DNA from: Rhodospirillales bacterium 24-66-33
GTDB lineage: Bacteria > Pseudomonadota > Alphaproteobacteria > Reyranellales > Reyranellaceae
Reading direction: 5' to 3'
Assembly: GCA_002281855.1 (NCBI GenBank)
Contig: NCHQ01000001.1
Location: 62,001-126,000 of the forward strand
DNA length: 64,000 nt
In this document: positions 30,594-38,754 of the stretch, piece after piece
How positions within the stretch are numbered: position 1 is the first letter of the stretch
Layout: each line of letters opens with the position of its first letter
The notes under the pieces: model-generated
Seen by the model: the letters and a program-made list of their open reading frames with translations, nothing else
Databases searched by the model: none
What the model was told of the DNA's origin: nothing
Position numbers and translations under genes: made by a program

Positions 30594-32860
30594 GCGCCGT
30601 CGCCAGCTTCATGGCGCGATTCGGCGGGCGTCTCGTGGCCAATGGCTATCCCATTATCCCGATCCAGCCCGGGACCAAGAAGCCGGGCTGCCATCGCGAC
30701 GGCCAGTGGCGCGACTATCCGGCGTGGACACGGCACGCCGCGCGCGCGACGACCGAGCTGGAGGTCCAGGAATGGAGCCGCTGGCCGGAGGCGGGCATCG
30801 GCGTCGTGGGCGGCAATGTCGCCGGCGTCGACATCGATGTCGCGGAGGACGCCGAGCTGGCCCTGCGCATCGAGCAGCTTGCCCGCGAGCGGCTGGGCGA
30901 CACCGCGGCGGTGCGGATCGGGCGCGCGCCGAAGCGGCTCCTCGTGTATCGCACGACGGCGCCGTTCAAGGGCCTCAAGCGGCATCCGCTCGAAGTGCTC
31001 TGTCTTGGCCAGCAGTTCGTGGCTTACGCGGTGCATCCCGCTACCAACCGGCCTTACGAGTGGCCGGAAGAAAGTCTTGCCGACCTCGATATCGGCAGCC
31101 TGCCGGCGATCACGGAAGAACAGGCGCGGGCGTTTCTGGACGAAGCCATCGCCCTGCTGCCGCAGGCGCCGCGCCCGTCAACCCTCGCTGTGCCCGCCGT
31201 CGCGCCGGCCAGCAGCGGCCACGCCCAGCAGGGGACGCCGGAGGCGGTGCGGGCTGCGCTCGCCCATATTCCCAACGCCGATCTCGACTACGACAGCTGG
31301 GTGCGCATCGGGCTGGCGCTGAAGGGTGCTCTCGGCGATGGCGGTGCGTCGCTGTTCGCCGCCTGGTCCGCGCAGTCGGCCAAGGACGTGCCCGCCACCA
31401 CGGCGAAGGCCTGGGCCAGCTTCCGGCCCAACAGCATCGGTGCCGGCACGATCTATCGGCTCGCCATGGACCGCGGATGGAAGCCGGATCCGGCAATCGA
31501 GCTCGACGGCTCCACGCCGCGCGATACCGTGCACCCCGCCGCCGGCATGCTGGCGAGGATCGCCCATCCCTCCACGCCGACGGACGAGCCCGAGGCGTTC
31601 CCGCTCGTGCTGCCCGACGGCCTGGTGGGCGATCTCGCCCGCTACATGGTGTCGACGGCCCGCCGGGCCCAGCCCGTCCTGTCGCTCGGGGCGAGTCTGT
31701 GTGCCGTCGGTGCCCTGATGGGCCGCAGGTACCGCACGGAAAGCAATCTGCGCAGCAACCTGTACATCGTCGGCGTTGCCGATTCCGGCTCTGGCAAGAA
31801 TCACAGTCGCGAGGTCATCAATGACCTCTTCCTTGCGGCCGGGCTGGTCGACCATCTCGGTGGCAACAAGATTGCCTCCGGCGCAGGCCTGCTCACGGCC
31901 GTGCACCGTCAGCCAGCCATCCTGTTCCAGATCGACGAGTTCGGCATGTTCCTGTCGGCCGCCGCCGATCGGCGCCGCAGCCCGCACCACATCACGGCCA
32001 TCCTCGACAACATGACGGAGCTCTACACGGCGGCAGGCAGCATCTTCCTGGGGGCGGAGTACGCCAATCGTGACGGGCACAACGAGCGACGCGACATCAA
32101 CCAGCCCTGCCTCTGCGTCTATGGCACCACGACGCCCGTGCGGTTCTGGAGTGCGCTCGAAGGCGCCAACGTCGTCGACGGGTCGCTCGCCCGGTTCATC
32201 ATCCTGCCGACCGAGGACGACTATCCGGAGGAGAACCCCGGTTCCGGGCTCCGGGTGCCACCGGCCAGCCTGGTCGACGGGCTGCGTCTCATCGCATCCG
32301 GCGGTGGGCGGCAGACCGGCAACCTCGCGGGCCGGACGGCTGGCCCGGAAACCGCGGTCGATCCCATGGTCGTGCCCATGCACGACGCCGCAAGGGAGGC
32401 TTTCGGTGCACTGGGCCGGGAGATCACGCAGGAGCTGCGCGAGGCCCGCGGCACGGCATTCACCGCCATCCTCGCCCGCATTGGCGAGAATGCCCAGAAG
32501 CTGGCGCTGATCCGCGCGGTCGGGATCGATCCCGTGGCACCCACCATCAGTGGCGAGGATGCCGACTGGGCGATCGGGCTGGTCCGGCACTACGCCCTGC
32601 GCACAATGACCGCAGTCGAGCGGCACGTCGCCGACAACGAGATCGAGCGCAATCACAAGCGTATCCTCGAAATCATCCGCAGTGCTGGCGGTGACGGCTT
32701 GGGCAAGAGCGACCTCGTTCGACGCACCCAGTTCATCGACAAGCGGCAGCGGGACGAGATCCTGGTGACGCTGATCGAGGCCGGGTTGGTGACGATGGCA
32801 ATGCGCTCGACGCTGACCAAGCCCGCCCTGGCCTACCGCGCCGCAGGGCCGAGGCCCTGA
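30590..32860 (+). CDS. Primase-polymerase fused to a DUF3987-like ATPase/helicase
   Basis: 756 residues, TTG start overlapping the previous stop (TTGA); Met8 is an alternative. N-terminal prim-pol domain: GYPIIPIQPGTKKPG, then GVVGGNVAGVDIDVAEDAEL with catalytic acidic residues. A PriCT-like segment (LAHIPNADLDYDSWVRIGLALKG) is in the middle. The C-terminal ATPase has Walker A GVADSGSGKNHSREV (~393) and Walker B ILFQIDEFGMFLSAA. A winged-helix-like end (GLGKSDLVRRTQFIDKRQRDEILVTLIEAGL) follows. It would prime and unwind the element's own replication. Last gene of the tightly packed rightward run. Confidence 0.9.
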   Translation: MSAVASFMARFGGRLVANGYPIIPIQPGTKKPGCHRDGQWRDYPAWTRHAARATTELEVQEWSRWPEAGIGVVGGNVAGVDIDVAEDAELALRIEQLARERLGDTAAVRIGRAPKRLLVYRTTAPFKGLKRHPLEVLCLGQQFVAYAVHPATNRPYEWPEESLADLDIGSLPAITEEQARAFLDEAIALLPQAPRPSTLAVPAVAPASSGHAQQGTPEAVRAALAHIPNADLDYDSWVRIGLALKGALGDGGASLFAAWSAQSAKDVPATTAKAWASFRPNSIGAGTIYRLAMDRGWKPDPAIELDGSTPRDTVHPAAGMLARIAHPSTPTDEPEAFPLVLPDGLVGDLARYMVSTARRAQPVLSLGASLCAVGALMGRRYRTESNLRSNLYIVGVADSGSGKNHSREVINDLFLAAGLVDHLGGNKIASGAGLLTAVHRQPAILFQIDEFGMFLSAAADRRRSPHHITAILDNMTELYTAAGSIFLGAEYANRDGHNERRDINQPCLCVYGTTTPVRFWSALEGANVVDGSLARFIILPTEDDYPEENPGSGLRVPPASLVDGLRLIASGGGRQTGNLAGRTAGPETAVDPMVVPMHDAAREAFGALGREITQELREARGTAFTAILARIGENAQKLALIRAVGIDPVAPTISGEDADWAIGLVRHYALRTMTAVERHVADNEIERNHKRILEIIRSAGGDGLGKSDLVRRTQFIDKRQRDEILVTLIEAGLVTMAMRSTLTKPALAYRAAGPRP

Positions 32861-33252
32861 TGGCCAGATCCTTCAAGGCCCAACGAGATTCCTCAAGCAG
32901 CCCCGAAAGTGCCAAGCATCTGATATCAAAGAAGAAATCCAATTGTTCAAATTCTTCAATCTTTCAAGGGGGGTATGCGGGGGATGGAAGGAAGGGGAAG
33001 GAGAATGAGACTCTTCTATACCCCCTATAATTATTTGAATTATTTGAATTATCTCATTTGATGCAGTGTTTACAGGCATCAAACGCGTCAGGCTCGTCTT
33101 GAAGAATTCTTGAAGGATTTGCATCTTTCAACCGCGGGGGGCGCCCCGCCGACAGATCGCACCGGACCCAACCCCTCAAGGTTCGGGCGGGAGCCGCACC
33201 TTCGCCGGATGCCGCGCTCGCCCCGACCGCCCCGAACCTCGAGGAGGTCGTC
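32861..33252 (+). other. 392-bp noncoding region with an AT-rich, repeat-bearing core
   Basis: No plausible gene. Against a GC-rich background, 32931-33070 is strongly AT-rich and holds three TTCAA motifs (32946, 32955, 32963) and a 9-bp unit ATTATTTGA in two perfect tandem copies (33030-33047) plus a degenerate third. Its place right after the primase gene fits a replication origin or a strong promoter for the genes from 33253. Confidence 0.45.
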
Positions 33253-33792
33253 ATGTCCGTTGTTCCGGCGCAGCCGCGCCCTGCCACCCCTGTTATCGAC
33301 AGCATCTTCTGCAAGCCACCATCGGCACAAGCGATCCTCGCCCTGGATCTCGGCACCACGACCGGCTGGGCTATGGCGCTGCCCGACAGCGGCATCGTGA
33401 GCGGCACTGTCGCATTCCGCCCAAACCGCTTCGAAGGCGGCGGCATGCGGTACCTCCGCTTCACCGACTGGCTCGTCGAGATCGCGATGATGACCAGCGG
33501 ATTGCATCGAGTGGTGTTCGAGGAGGTGCGGCGGCATGCCGGTACCGATGCGGCCCACGCCTACGGCGGCTTTCTCGCCACTCTGACGGGATGGTGTGAG
33601 GAGCACGAAGTTCCTTACCAAGGCGTGCCTGTCGGCACGATCAAGCGGCATGTCACCGGCAAGGGCAACGCCGACAAGGCGGCGGTGATGTCCTCCGTCC
33701 GCGAGCGCGGCTACAGCCCGGCCGACGACAACGAGGCCGATGCCATCGCGATCCTCCTGTGGGCCCTTGAGACCGGGGGAGGCGTGCGATGA
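33253..33792 (+). CDS. RuvC-like Holliday-junction resolvase
   Basis: 179 residues. RNase-H-fold motifs: ILALDLGTTTGWAM (first Asp, ~30), VVFEEVRRHAGTDAAHAYGGFLATL (Glu), and the C-terminal DDNEADAIAILLWAL with paired acids. Phage resolvases of this type cut branched DNA before packaging or after recombination. An AGGAGG site lies 5 bp before the ATG. It overlaps the next gene by four bases. Confidence 0.87.
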   Translation: MSVVPAQPRPATPVIDSIFCKPPSAQAILALDLGTTTGWAMALPDSGIVSGTVAFRPNRFEGGGMRYLRFTDWLVEIAMMTSGLHRVVFEEVRRHAGTDAAHAYGGFLATLTGWCEEHEVPYQGVPVGTIKRHVTGKGNADKAAVMSSVRERGYSPADDNEADAIAILLWALETGGGVR

Positions 33793-34217
33793 ATGGCGAA
33801 CGCGCGATCGGCCTCGAACGGCGCGACGGCCATGACGTCGGCCGCGACCCCCGCAACATAGCGCCGGACGAACTGATGTCGCTGGGCCATACCCGCATGA
33901 GCGCGCAGCAGGCCCTGCGGCTGCGCTGCATCGACTGCTCCGGTGCGTCGGCCGTGGAGGTGCGGCTGTGCACCCACGTGCAATGCCCGGCGTGGCCATT
34001 CCGGATGGGCAGGAGCCCGTGGCGGGCGCCGGCCAGCGAGGCACAGCGGGAGTGGGGGCGGAGGTTGGGCGCCAGAATCGCCGCTACGGTCCCGAAACCC
34101 TTTGGAGAAAAGGACCTGAACTCGACGGTGGGGGTGGCCGCTACCTCCCTACCTGCCGACGGCGATGTCGCCGAAGCCCACGGCGGCGCTGGGCGCAGAG
34201 CGGGGGATCGGCCATGA
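33789..34217 (+). CDS. Phage-type zinc-finger protein
   Basis: 142 residues. RLRCIDCSGASAVEVRLCTHVQCPAWPFRMGRSPW carries four cysteines (CxxC ... C-x4-C), a pattern seen in small proteins of alphaproteobacterial prophages. The last ~50 residues are low-complexity and may be disordered. Start and stop overlap the neighbouring genes (ATGA both sides). Role unknown; DNA-binding is likely. Confidence 0.7.
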   Translation: MNGERAIGLERRDGHDVGRDPRNIAPDELMSLGHTRMSAQQALRLRCIDCSGASAVEVRLCTHVQCPAWPFRMGRSPWRAPASEAQREWGRRLGARIAATVPKPFGEKDLNSTVGVAATSLPADGDVAEAHGGAGRRAGDRP

Positions 34218-34471
34218 CCTCCGAAACCTTCCTCGACCAGGCCGCCCATGTGCTGCGCGACCGGCGGGCAACCTACGGCGATCCGCGCCAGAGCATGGCC
34301 GCCATCGCAGCGCGCTGGTCGATCACGCTGGGCCATCCCGTGACCCCGGCACAGGTCGTGCTGTGCATGCTGGACCTCAAGCTGGCCCGGCTCGGTCACG
34401 ATCCCCGGCACGTGGATTCCCTCCGCGATGTCGCCGGCTACGCCGCCGTGCTCTGCGAGGTGTCGCGATGA
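34214..34471 (+). CDS. DUF6378-type phage protein
   Basis: 85 residues from the ATG at 34214. FLDQAAHVLRDRRATYGDPRQSMAAIAARWSITLGHPVTPAQVVLCMLDLKLARL is the DUF6378 pattern seen in phage genomes, with helical character and a conserved Tyr-Gly-Asp. Function unknown. It overlaps genes on both sides by four bases. Confidence 0.75.
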   Translation: MTSETFLDQAAHVLRDRRATYGDPRQSMAAIAARWSITLGHPVTPAQVVLCMLDLKLARLGHDPRHVDSLRDVAGYAAVLCEVSR

Positions 34472-34668
34472 AGTGGGCACCGCGGGGGTACGGCGGCAAT
34501 CGCCCGTCGCCCGAGTCCATCAAGCAGGAGGGCTGGCGTGCGCAGGGCGTCCTGGTCATCGAGGTCGACGACGAGCGCCTGACCTGGCCGGAGCGCGAAC
34601 TGGTCCGGCAACTCGGCGAGCGCCTGTACGGCGACAAGCAAGCGCAGCAGGAGGGTCGCCATGAATGA
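34468..34668 (+). CDS. Small unknown protein
   Basis: 66 residues (MKWAPRGYGGNRPSPESIKQEGWRAQGVLVIEVDDERLTWPERELVRQLGERLYG). One beta-like strand, VLVIEVDDERL, then a helix. Translationally coupled to its neighbours by ATGA upstream and an eight-base overlap downstream, which supports it being real. Family not recognised. Confidence 0.6.
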   Translation: MKWAPRGYGGNRPSPESIKQEGWRAQGVLVIEVDDERLTWPERELVRQLGERLYGDKQAQQEGRHE

Positions 34669-35107
34669 CTGGACCCCTGAGATCGTCGAGGCCCGGCTGG
34701 TCGAGGCGGCCTCGGTCCTGCGACGCCTGCCGCGAGAGCGGGGGCAGGGTTACTTCAGCACGTGGCCCCAGACGTTCGTCGAGTTCAGCGACCTCGTGGG
34801 CCAGACGCCTGAGCCCATGCGGTTACCGCCGCCGTCGGCAGCCGCCATCAGCCGCATGGACGCCGCCCTGCCATGGTTGCTGTGGCTGGCGCCGCTCGAT
34901 GCGAAGATCGTATGGCGACGAGCCAGCGGCGAGCGCTGGAAGTCGATCTGCTGGTCGGTCGGGCTGGCGCGCGCGGCTGCGCACGAGCACTGGCTCTACG
35001 GGCTTTGCCTCATTGTCTGGCGCTTGAATGGCCGTGCCGAGCCGAAGGGCGTGGGGCGCCGGGAACTGATTGGCCGCCTCAGAGCCGTCAGGGAGCGGCA
35101 GGCATAG
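34661..35107 (+). CDS. DUF6362 family phage protein
   Basis: 148 residues. VEARLVEAASVLRRLPRERGQGYFSTWPQTFVEFSDLVGQTPEPMRLPPPSAAAISRMDAALPWLLWL matches the DUF6362 pattern, followed by KIVWRRASGERWKSICWSVGLARAAAHEHWLYGLCLIVWRLNG. The family lies beside replication or late-regulation genes in alphaproteobacterial phages and may be an HTH regulator. Last rightward gene; it converges on the leftward gene at 35209. Confidence 0.8.
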   Translation: MNDWTPEIVEARLVEAASVLRRLPRERGQGYFSTWPQTFVEFSDLVGQTPEPMRLPPPSAAAISRMDAALPWLLWLAPLDAKIVWRRASGERWKSICWSVGLARAAAHEHWLYGLCLIVWRLNGRAEPKGVGRRELIGRLRAVRERQA

Positions 35108-35208
35108 CCTCAGATTCGTCGCGGGTCTTGGATGGACGACGAAAGCCGGCGGCCACGCTATCGACGTGACCGCCGGCTGATTGATCGAGCCGGCTCGTCG
35201 GCCGCGGA

Positions 35209-35508
35209 CTATCCTGGCGCCTCCCGCCACCGTCTCCAGTCGTCGGCATCGCTGTCGCGCCAGCCGCCATCCGGTGGCAGCCAGATGCGACCGTTATAGG
35301 AGATCCGGGCGACTACCTGACCGCCCTTGACCACGCGCGGTGAGGGGAAGTTCCCGCCACCGAGGTCATGGCGCACGATGTAGGCACGCGCGGCTTCGGC
35401 TGCCTGCTGCAGCGTATCGACCATGATCTCCTCGGTCGGGGACATCGGCTGATACGGGTCTTGACCAAAGTCTGGGTTGCCGACCGAGCGCAGGATGATG
35501 CGGTACAT
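35209..35508 (-). CDS. Unknown small protein
   Basis: 99 residues: YRIILRSVGNPDFGQDPYQPM at the start, a helix TLQQAAEAARAYIVRHDLGGGNF, then VVKGGQVVARISYNGRIWLP. Compact alpha/beta appearance, no motif. Six bases after the DUF3489 gene on the same strand, and probably co-transcribed with it. Confidence 0.65.
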   Translation of the reverse strand: MYRIILRSVGNPDFGQDPYQPMSPTEEIMVDTLQQAAEAARAYIVRHDLGGGNFPSPRVVKGGQVVARISYNGRIWLPPDGGWRDSDADDWRRWREAPG

Positions 35509-35514
35509 CAGCCG

Positions 35515-35814
35515 CTACTCGACGACTCGATATACGCGACCTCGGTCCTCGACCTTCTCGGAGTCGACCTTGAGGCCGAGCTTCTTTTTCAAGGCGCCGG
35601 ACATCGCGCCACGTACTGTGTGTGACTGCCACGTCAGCGCCTTCACGATCTCGTCGATGGTGGCACCCTCGGGCCGCTTCAGCATCTCGATCAGCTTGGC
35701 CTGCTTGCCCTGGGCGCGAGGCGTGCCGGCCGTCGTGGCGGCAGCCTTCGGCTTGGTGGCGCGCTTGGCGTGCGTGGCCTTCTTGGCGCGTGCGGTGGTT
35801 GAAGCTTTCGACAT
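35515..35814 (-). CDS. DUF3489 family protein
   Basis: 99 residues. The first ~35 are Lys/Ala/Thr-rich (histone-like and likely DNA-contacting). GKQAKLIEMLKRPEGATIDEIVKALTWQSHTVRGAMSGALKKKLGLKV is the DUF3489 winged-helix signature. This family recurs with DUF2924 and serine recombinases in alphaproteobacterial mobile elements, which supports 18750-36121 being one element. Confidence 0.88.
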   Translation of the reverse strand: MSKASTTARAKKATHAKRATKPKAAATTAGTPRAQGKQAKLIEMLKRPEGATIDEIVKALTWQSHTVRGAMSGALKKKLGLKVDSEKVEDRGRVYRVVE

Positions 35815-35914
35815 GGCGTGGACCCTCCGGTCATACGGGCCGCGACCGTCGCGGCCCTGCTACTGAGCCGAGCCCCGCCGGCAATGCCTGGCGGGGCGGT
35901 CGCGAGAGGGTGCT

Positions 35915-36121
35915 CTACTTGGCGTGCTCGCCTTCCTTGAAGGCGCTGTCGGTGATGCGCTTCAGCAGTTCGGCGTAGTGGGCGAGGGTGCCGACGTCGG
36001 CCCAGGTGATCGCCTCGGGGTCGGCGCCAAAGTGGTCGTCGCTCAGCGCCGCGAGGCGGGCGAGCATCGAGTCGATCTCGGTCTTCCTGGCGATGTAGGC
36101 GTCGAGGGCGGTGCGGCTCAT
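35915..36121 (-). CDS. Small helical protein
   Basis: 68 residues starting MSRTALDAYIARKTEIDSMLARL at 36121, chosen over an upstream in-frame ATG because the intervening codons look noncoding. AALSDDHFGADPEAITWADVGTLAHYAELLKRITDSAF is helical and matches small proteins seen beside DUF3489 genes. Function unknown. Confidence 0.65.
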   Translation of the reverse strand: MSRTALDAYIARKTEIDSMLARLAALSDDHFGADPEAITWADVGTLAHYAELLKRITDSAFKEGEHAK

Positions 36122-36913
36122 GTCGCTCTCCGTTGTTGGTGACCGCATAAGCGCTTCGATGCCGGCCCGAGCCAAGAGAACAAGCAGATCATCGCATTGC
36201 TATCTTCGGCGCATCACGATCACGGGATTACAAGCGCTGCAGCCGCGCGTCGGCTTGGCGCCCTTCATGTCGAGCCCCCCAAAACGGGCCGTTTCTTGGA
36301 GGCATTAGCGGACGGGAAATATTCGCAGGTGCTCGACGGCAGCGGACGGCTCAGAAGCTCTCACAGTGGCGGCTTTCCCGGCCGTACCGCGCATCGCGGC
36401 GCTCTCGGCAGTCATTGTCGCCGTTCGCGTCGAGGCCCTAAAACAGGCCGTTTCTTGGTGGCATTAGCGGACGGGAAATATTCGCCGGACTGTGGTTTTG
36501 GAGCGGGGGAAAAATTCTCTGCGTGAGCCCCAGGTCGGCTGCACAACCCCAAGGTGCCAAGGATCAATGGCCCCCTCCCTCTATCAAGTAATAGGCGAGA
36601 AGGTGCCCCATGTGTCACCACGTCGCTCCGCAACACTAACTGCGTAATTGCCGAACACCAAGGGGTTTTGTCTTCTTTAGCGACACATGAGTTTGAGCTC
36701 GATACGGAGGTTGCGGGTGTCGTCGATGGTGGATACGGCCCAAGCGGCCAGTGTTGCGCGATTCATGAAGAAGTATGTTGAAAGTGACTGAGCGGTCGCG
36801 AGTTCTTTAGATGCTATTTGGCTTACGCCATGTCACGCCAGCCAAGAGTGCTCTGTCTGTTAGGCTATCAGTCCAACCTCTTGACGGTCGGCGTCGCGCG
36901 TTCCGTTACTGTC
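36122..36913. other. Noncoding region at the right end of the phage-like module
   Basis: About 790 bases without a convincing gene. It contains a pair of 46-bp direct repeats and a GC drop toward 36640-36900. This is a plausible element boundary, since the leftward ABC exporter genes that follow are ordinary chromosomal types. Confidence 0.5.
36281..36485. repeat. Pair of 46-bp near-identical direct repeats
   Basis: Copies at 36281-36326 and 36440-36485 share the core GGCATTAGCGGACGGGAAAT followed by ATTCGC and differ at two positions; weaker similarity extends ~12 bases to the left. The first copy starts with a palindrome, AAACGG-G-CCGTTT. Start-to-start spacing is 159 bases. Confidence 0.8.
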
Positions 36914-37618
36914 CTAACTACCCGTATCGAGGCGTCCGTCCCGCAGTTGAAAGATGCGATCGAAACGATCGAATATCTTTTCATCATGCGTGACGGCGAT
37001 GATGGCAGCCTCCTGCTCGACCGCGAGCTTGCGCAACAGGTCCATGACGATACCCGCGCGTTTCGAGTCGAGTGCAGCGGTCGGTTCGTCGGCAAGGATG
37101 ATGCGCGGCCGATTGGCGAGCGCGCGTGCAATGGCGACCCTTTGCGCCTCGCCGCCCGAAAGTTTGGCCGGAAAGGCGTTTCTCCGATTGCCGACCTCCA
37201 GATAGTCCAGCAGATCGACGGCCCGTTTACGTGCTTCGCCACCACCTAGGCCGGCGAGATTGAGTACGATGGCCACGTTGTCCGTGGCGTTGAGGAATGG
37301 CAGGAGGTTGTGGAACTGAAAGATGAATCCGATCTTGTCGAGCCTCAACCGTCGCAAGTCGGAGCGGAGCCACCGCTCATCGTAAACGACGTCACCGTCG
37401 AGTTCCATGCTGCCGCCCGACGGTTCGAGAATGCAGCCGATGGCATTGAGCAGGGTTGTCTTGCCGGAACCCGATGGCCCGAGGAGCGCTACGACCTGGC
37501 CGGGAAAGACGTCCAGCGATACCGCCCTGAGCGCGTCGATGCGCGTTTCACCCTCGCCGAAGTGCTTCGACACATTGCGTATCCTGACCAGCGGTTGAGG
37601 TGCCCGGGGCTCCGTCAT
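36914..37618 (-). CDS. ABC exporter ATP-binding protein (DevA/MacB/LolD type)
   Basis: 234 residues. Walker A GPSGSGKTTLLN (~44), Q-loop FIFQFHNLLPFL, signature KLSGGEAQRVAIARALANRPRIILADEPTAALD and H-loop VTHD. The motif spacing and short length match the MacB/DevA/LolD subfamily, which powers mechanotransmission exporters rather than importers. It starts two bases after the permease stop. Confidence 0.93.
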   Translation of the reverse strand: MTEPRAPQPLVRIRNVSKHFGEGETRIDALRAVSLDVFPGQVVALLGPSGSGKTTLLNAIGCILEPSGGSMELDGDVVYDERWLRSDLRRLRLDKIGFIFQFHNLLPFLNATDNVAIVLNLAGLGGGEARKRAVDLLDYLEVGNRRNAFPAKLSGGEAQRVAIARALANRPRIILADEPTAALDSKRAGIVMDLLRKLAVEQEAAIIAVTHDEKIFDRFDRIFQLRDGRLDTGS

Positions 37619-37620
37619 GG

Positions 37621-38754
37621 CTAGCCTCCGAGCGCTGTCGCGGGATCGACGCGCAAGGCCGCGCGTACCCCGAGGCCGCTCGACAGGAGGCAGACGAGGA
37701 AAACGATGCCCGCCAGCACGAGCATGTTGTCCGCTTCGAGCACGACGCGACGAGGGAAATAATCCTTGGTGGCCGAGATCAGCGTCGCCCCGATCGCGAA
37801 GCCGATGAAACCGAGCGCGAGCGCCTGCTGCACGATCATCCCGATGATCGTGCGATCCGGTGCTCCGATAAGCTTCAGAGTCGCGATCTGCTTCAGTTTC
37901 TCCATGGTCATGGTGTAGATGATCAACGCGATGATCACCGCCGATACGACGAGCAGCAGCGATGTGAAGAGGCCGATCTGGCGCCGGGCCCGATCGACGA
38001 GCGAACCCGTCAGAATGGCCTCCTGCCCCTCCTGCGTGATGGCCGCGAGATGCTTCCAGCGTCGAATCGATTCCGCGACGCTGTCGGGTGCCACGTTCGG
38101 CTGAACGCGCGCTACCACCGCATTGACAGTGTCCCGAATCGCGGTGCCCGTTCCGCGCGCGAGCTGCACCCGATAGGCCGGCGGAGCCAGGTCGAATTGC
38201 AGCTTCTGGGCATCGAGGAGCGTAACGTAAGCCGCCGGGTCGCCGCCGGAATTGACCTGGTGCTCCGTCAGGCCGACGACGCTGAAGGTATTGCGGCCAA
38301 GCGCAATGCGATCGCCGATCCCGAGCCCGGTGCTGCGGTCTGCAACGAGTTCATGATGGCTGCGTACGATGCCGCGTCCGGCAATGAGGCGTGGCGGACC
38401 ACCGGGCCTGCCGGGCTCGTAGCCGATGACGTAGAGCCGCAGCTTCCTGGTCTGATGCTCGGCCTCGACCGTCTGGTACGTGAGGCTGCCGGCCGCAGCG
38501 ACGCCACCGACGCGGGTGATGGCCTCACGCGTGTCGCCTGGGATACGGGACGCCTCGGCGAATGGCCCGCGGGTCCCTGATTCGACGACCCACAGATCGA
38601 TCCCGGGGGCGCGGGCGATCGTGAGCGCATCGACCACGAGGCCGCGGTAGATGCCGATCATCGCCAGGACCACTCCGAGCAATAGGCCGAGCCCGGCACA
38701 CGTCAGAAGAAACCGGCCAAGCTTGTGGCGGACGTCGCGGTAAGCGAGGTTCAT
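37621..38754 (-). CDS. ABC exporter permease (DevC/FtsX type)
   Basis: 377 residues. N-terminal transmembrane helix (RFLLTCAGLGLLLGVVLAMIGIYRGLV), a large periplasmic domain (~40-245), then three C-terminal helices (LFTSLLLVVSAVIIALIIYTMTM; GMIVQQALALGFIGFAIGATLI; NMLVLAGIVFLVCLLSSGLGVRAAL). This is the FtsX-fold plan of MacB and DevC permeases. It overlaps the fusion-protein gene by four bases. Substrate unknown. Confidence 0.92.
   Translation of the reverse strand: MNLAYRDVRHKLGRFLLTCAGLGLLLGVVLAMIGIYRGLVVDALTIARAPGIDLWVVESGTRGPFAEASRIPGDTREAITRVGGVAAAGSLTYQTVEAEHQTRKLRLYVIGYEPGRPGGPPRLIAGRGIVRSHHELVADRSTGLGIGDRIALGRNTFSVVGLTEHQVNSGGDPAAYVTLLDAQKLQFDLAPPAYRVQLARGTGTAIRDTVNAVVARVQPNVAPDSVAESIRRWKHLAAITQEGQEAILTGSLVDRARRQIGLFTSLLLVVSAVIIALIIYTMTMEKLKQIATLKLIGAPDRTIIGMIVQQALALGFIGFAIGATLISATKDYFPRRVVLEADNMLVLAGIVFLVCLLSSGLGVRAALRVDPATALGG

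Noticed and set aside
36554..36781. 75-residue plus-strand frame starting MPRINGPLPLSSN
   Set aside because: No recognisable features, no good ribosome site, in a repeat-bearing noncoding region.
7811..36913. Classical tyrosine-integrase prophage inserted in tRNA-Ser
   Set aside because: No tyrosine integrase, no virion genes and no visible duplicate of the tRNA 3' end within the window.
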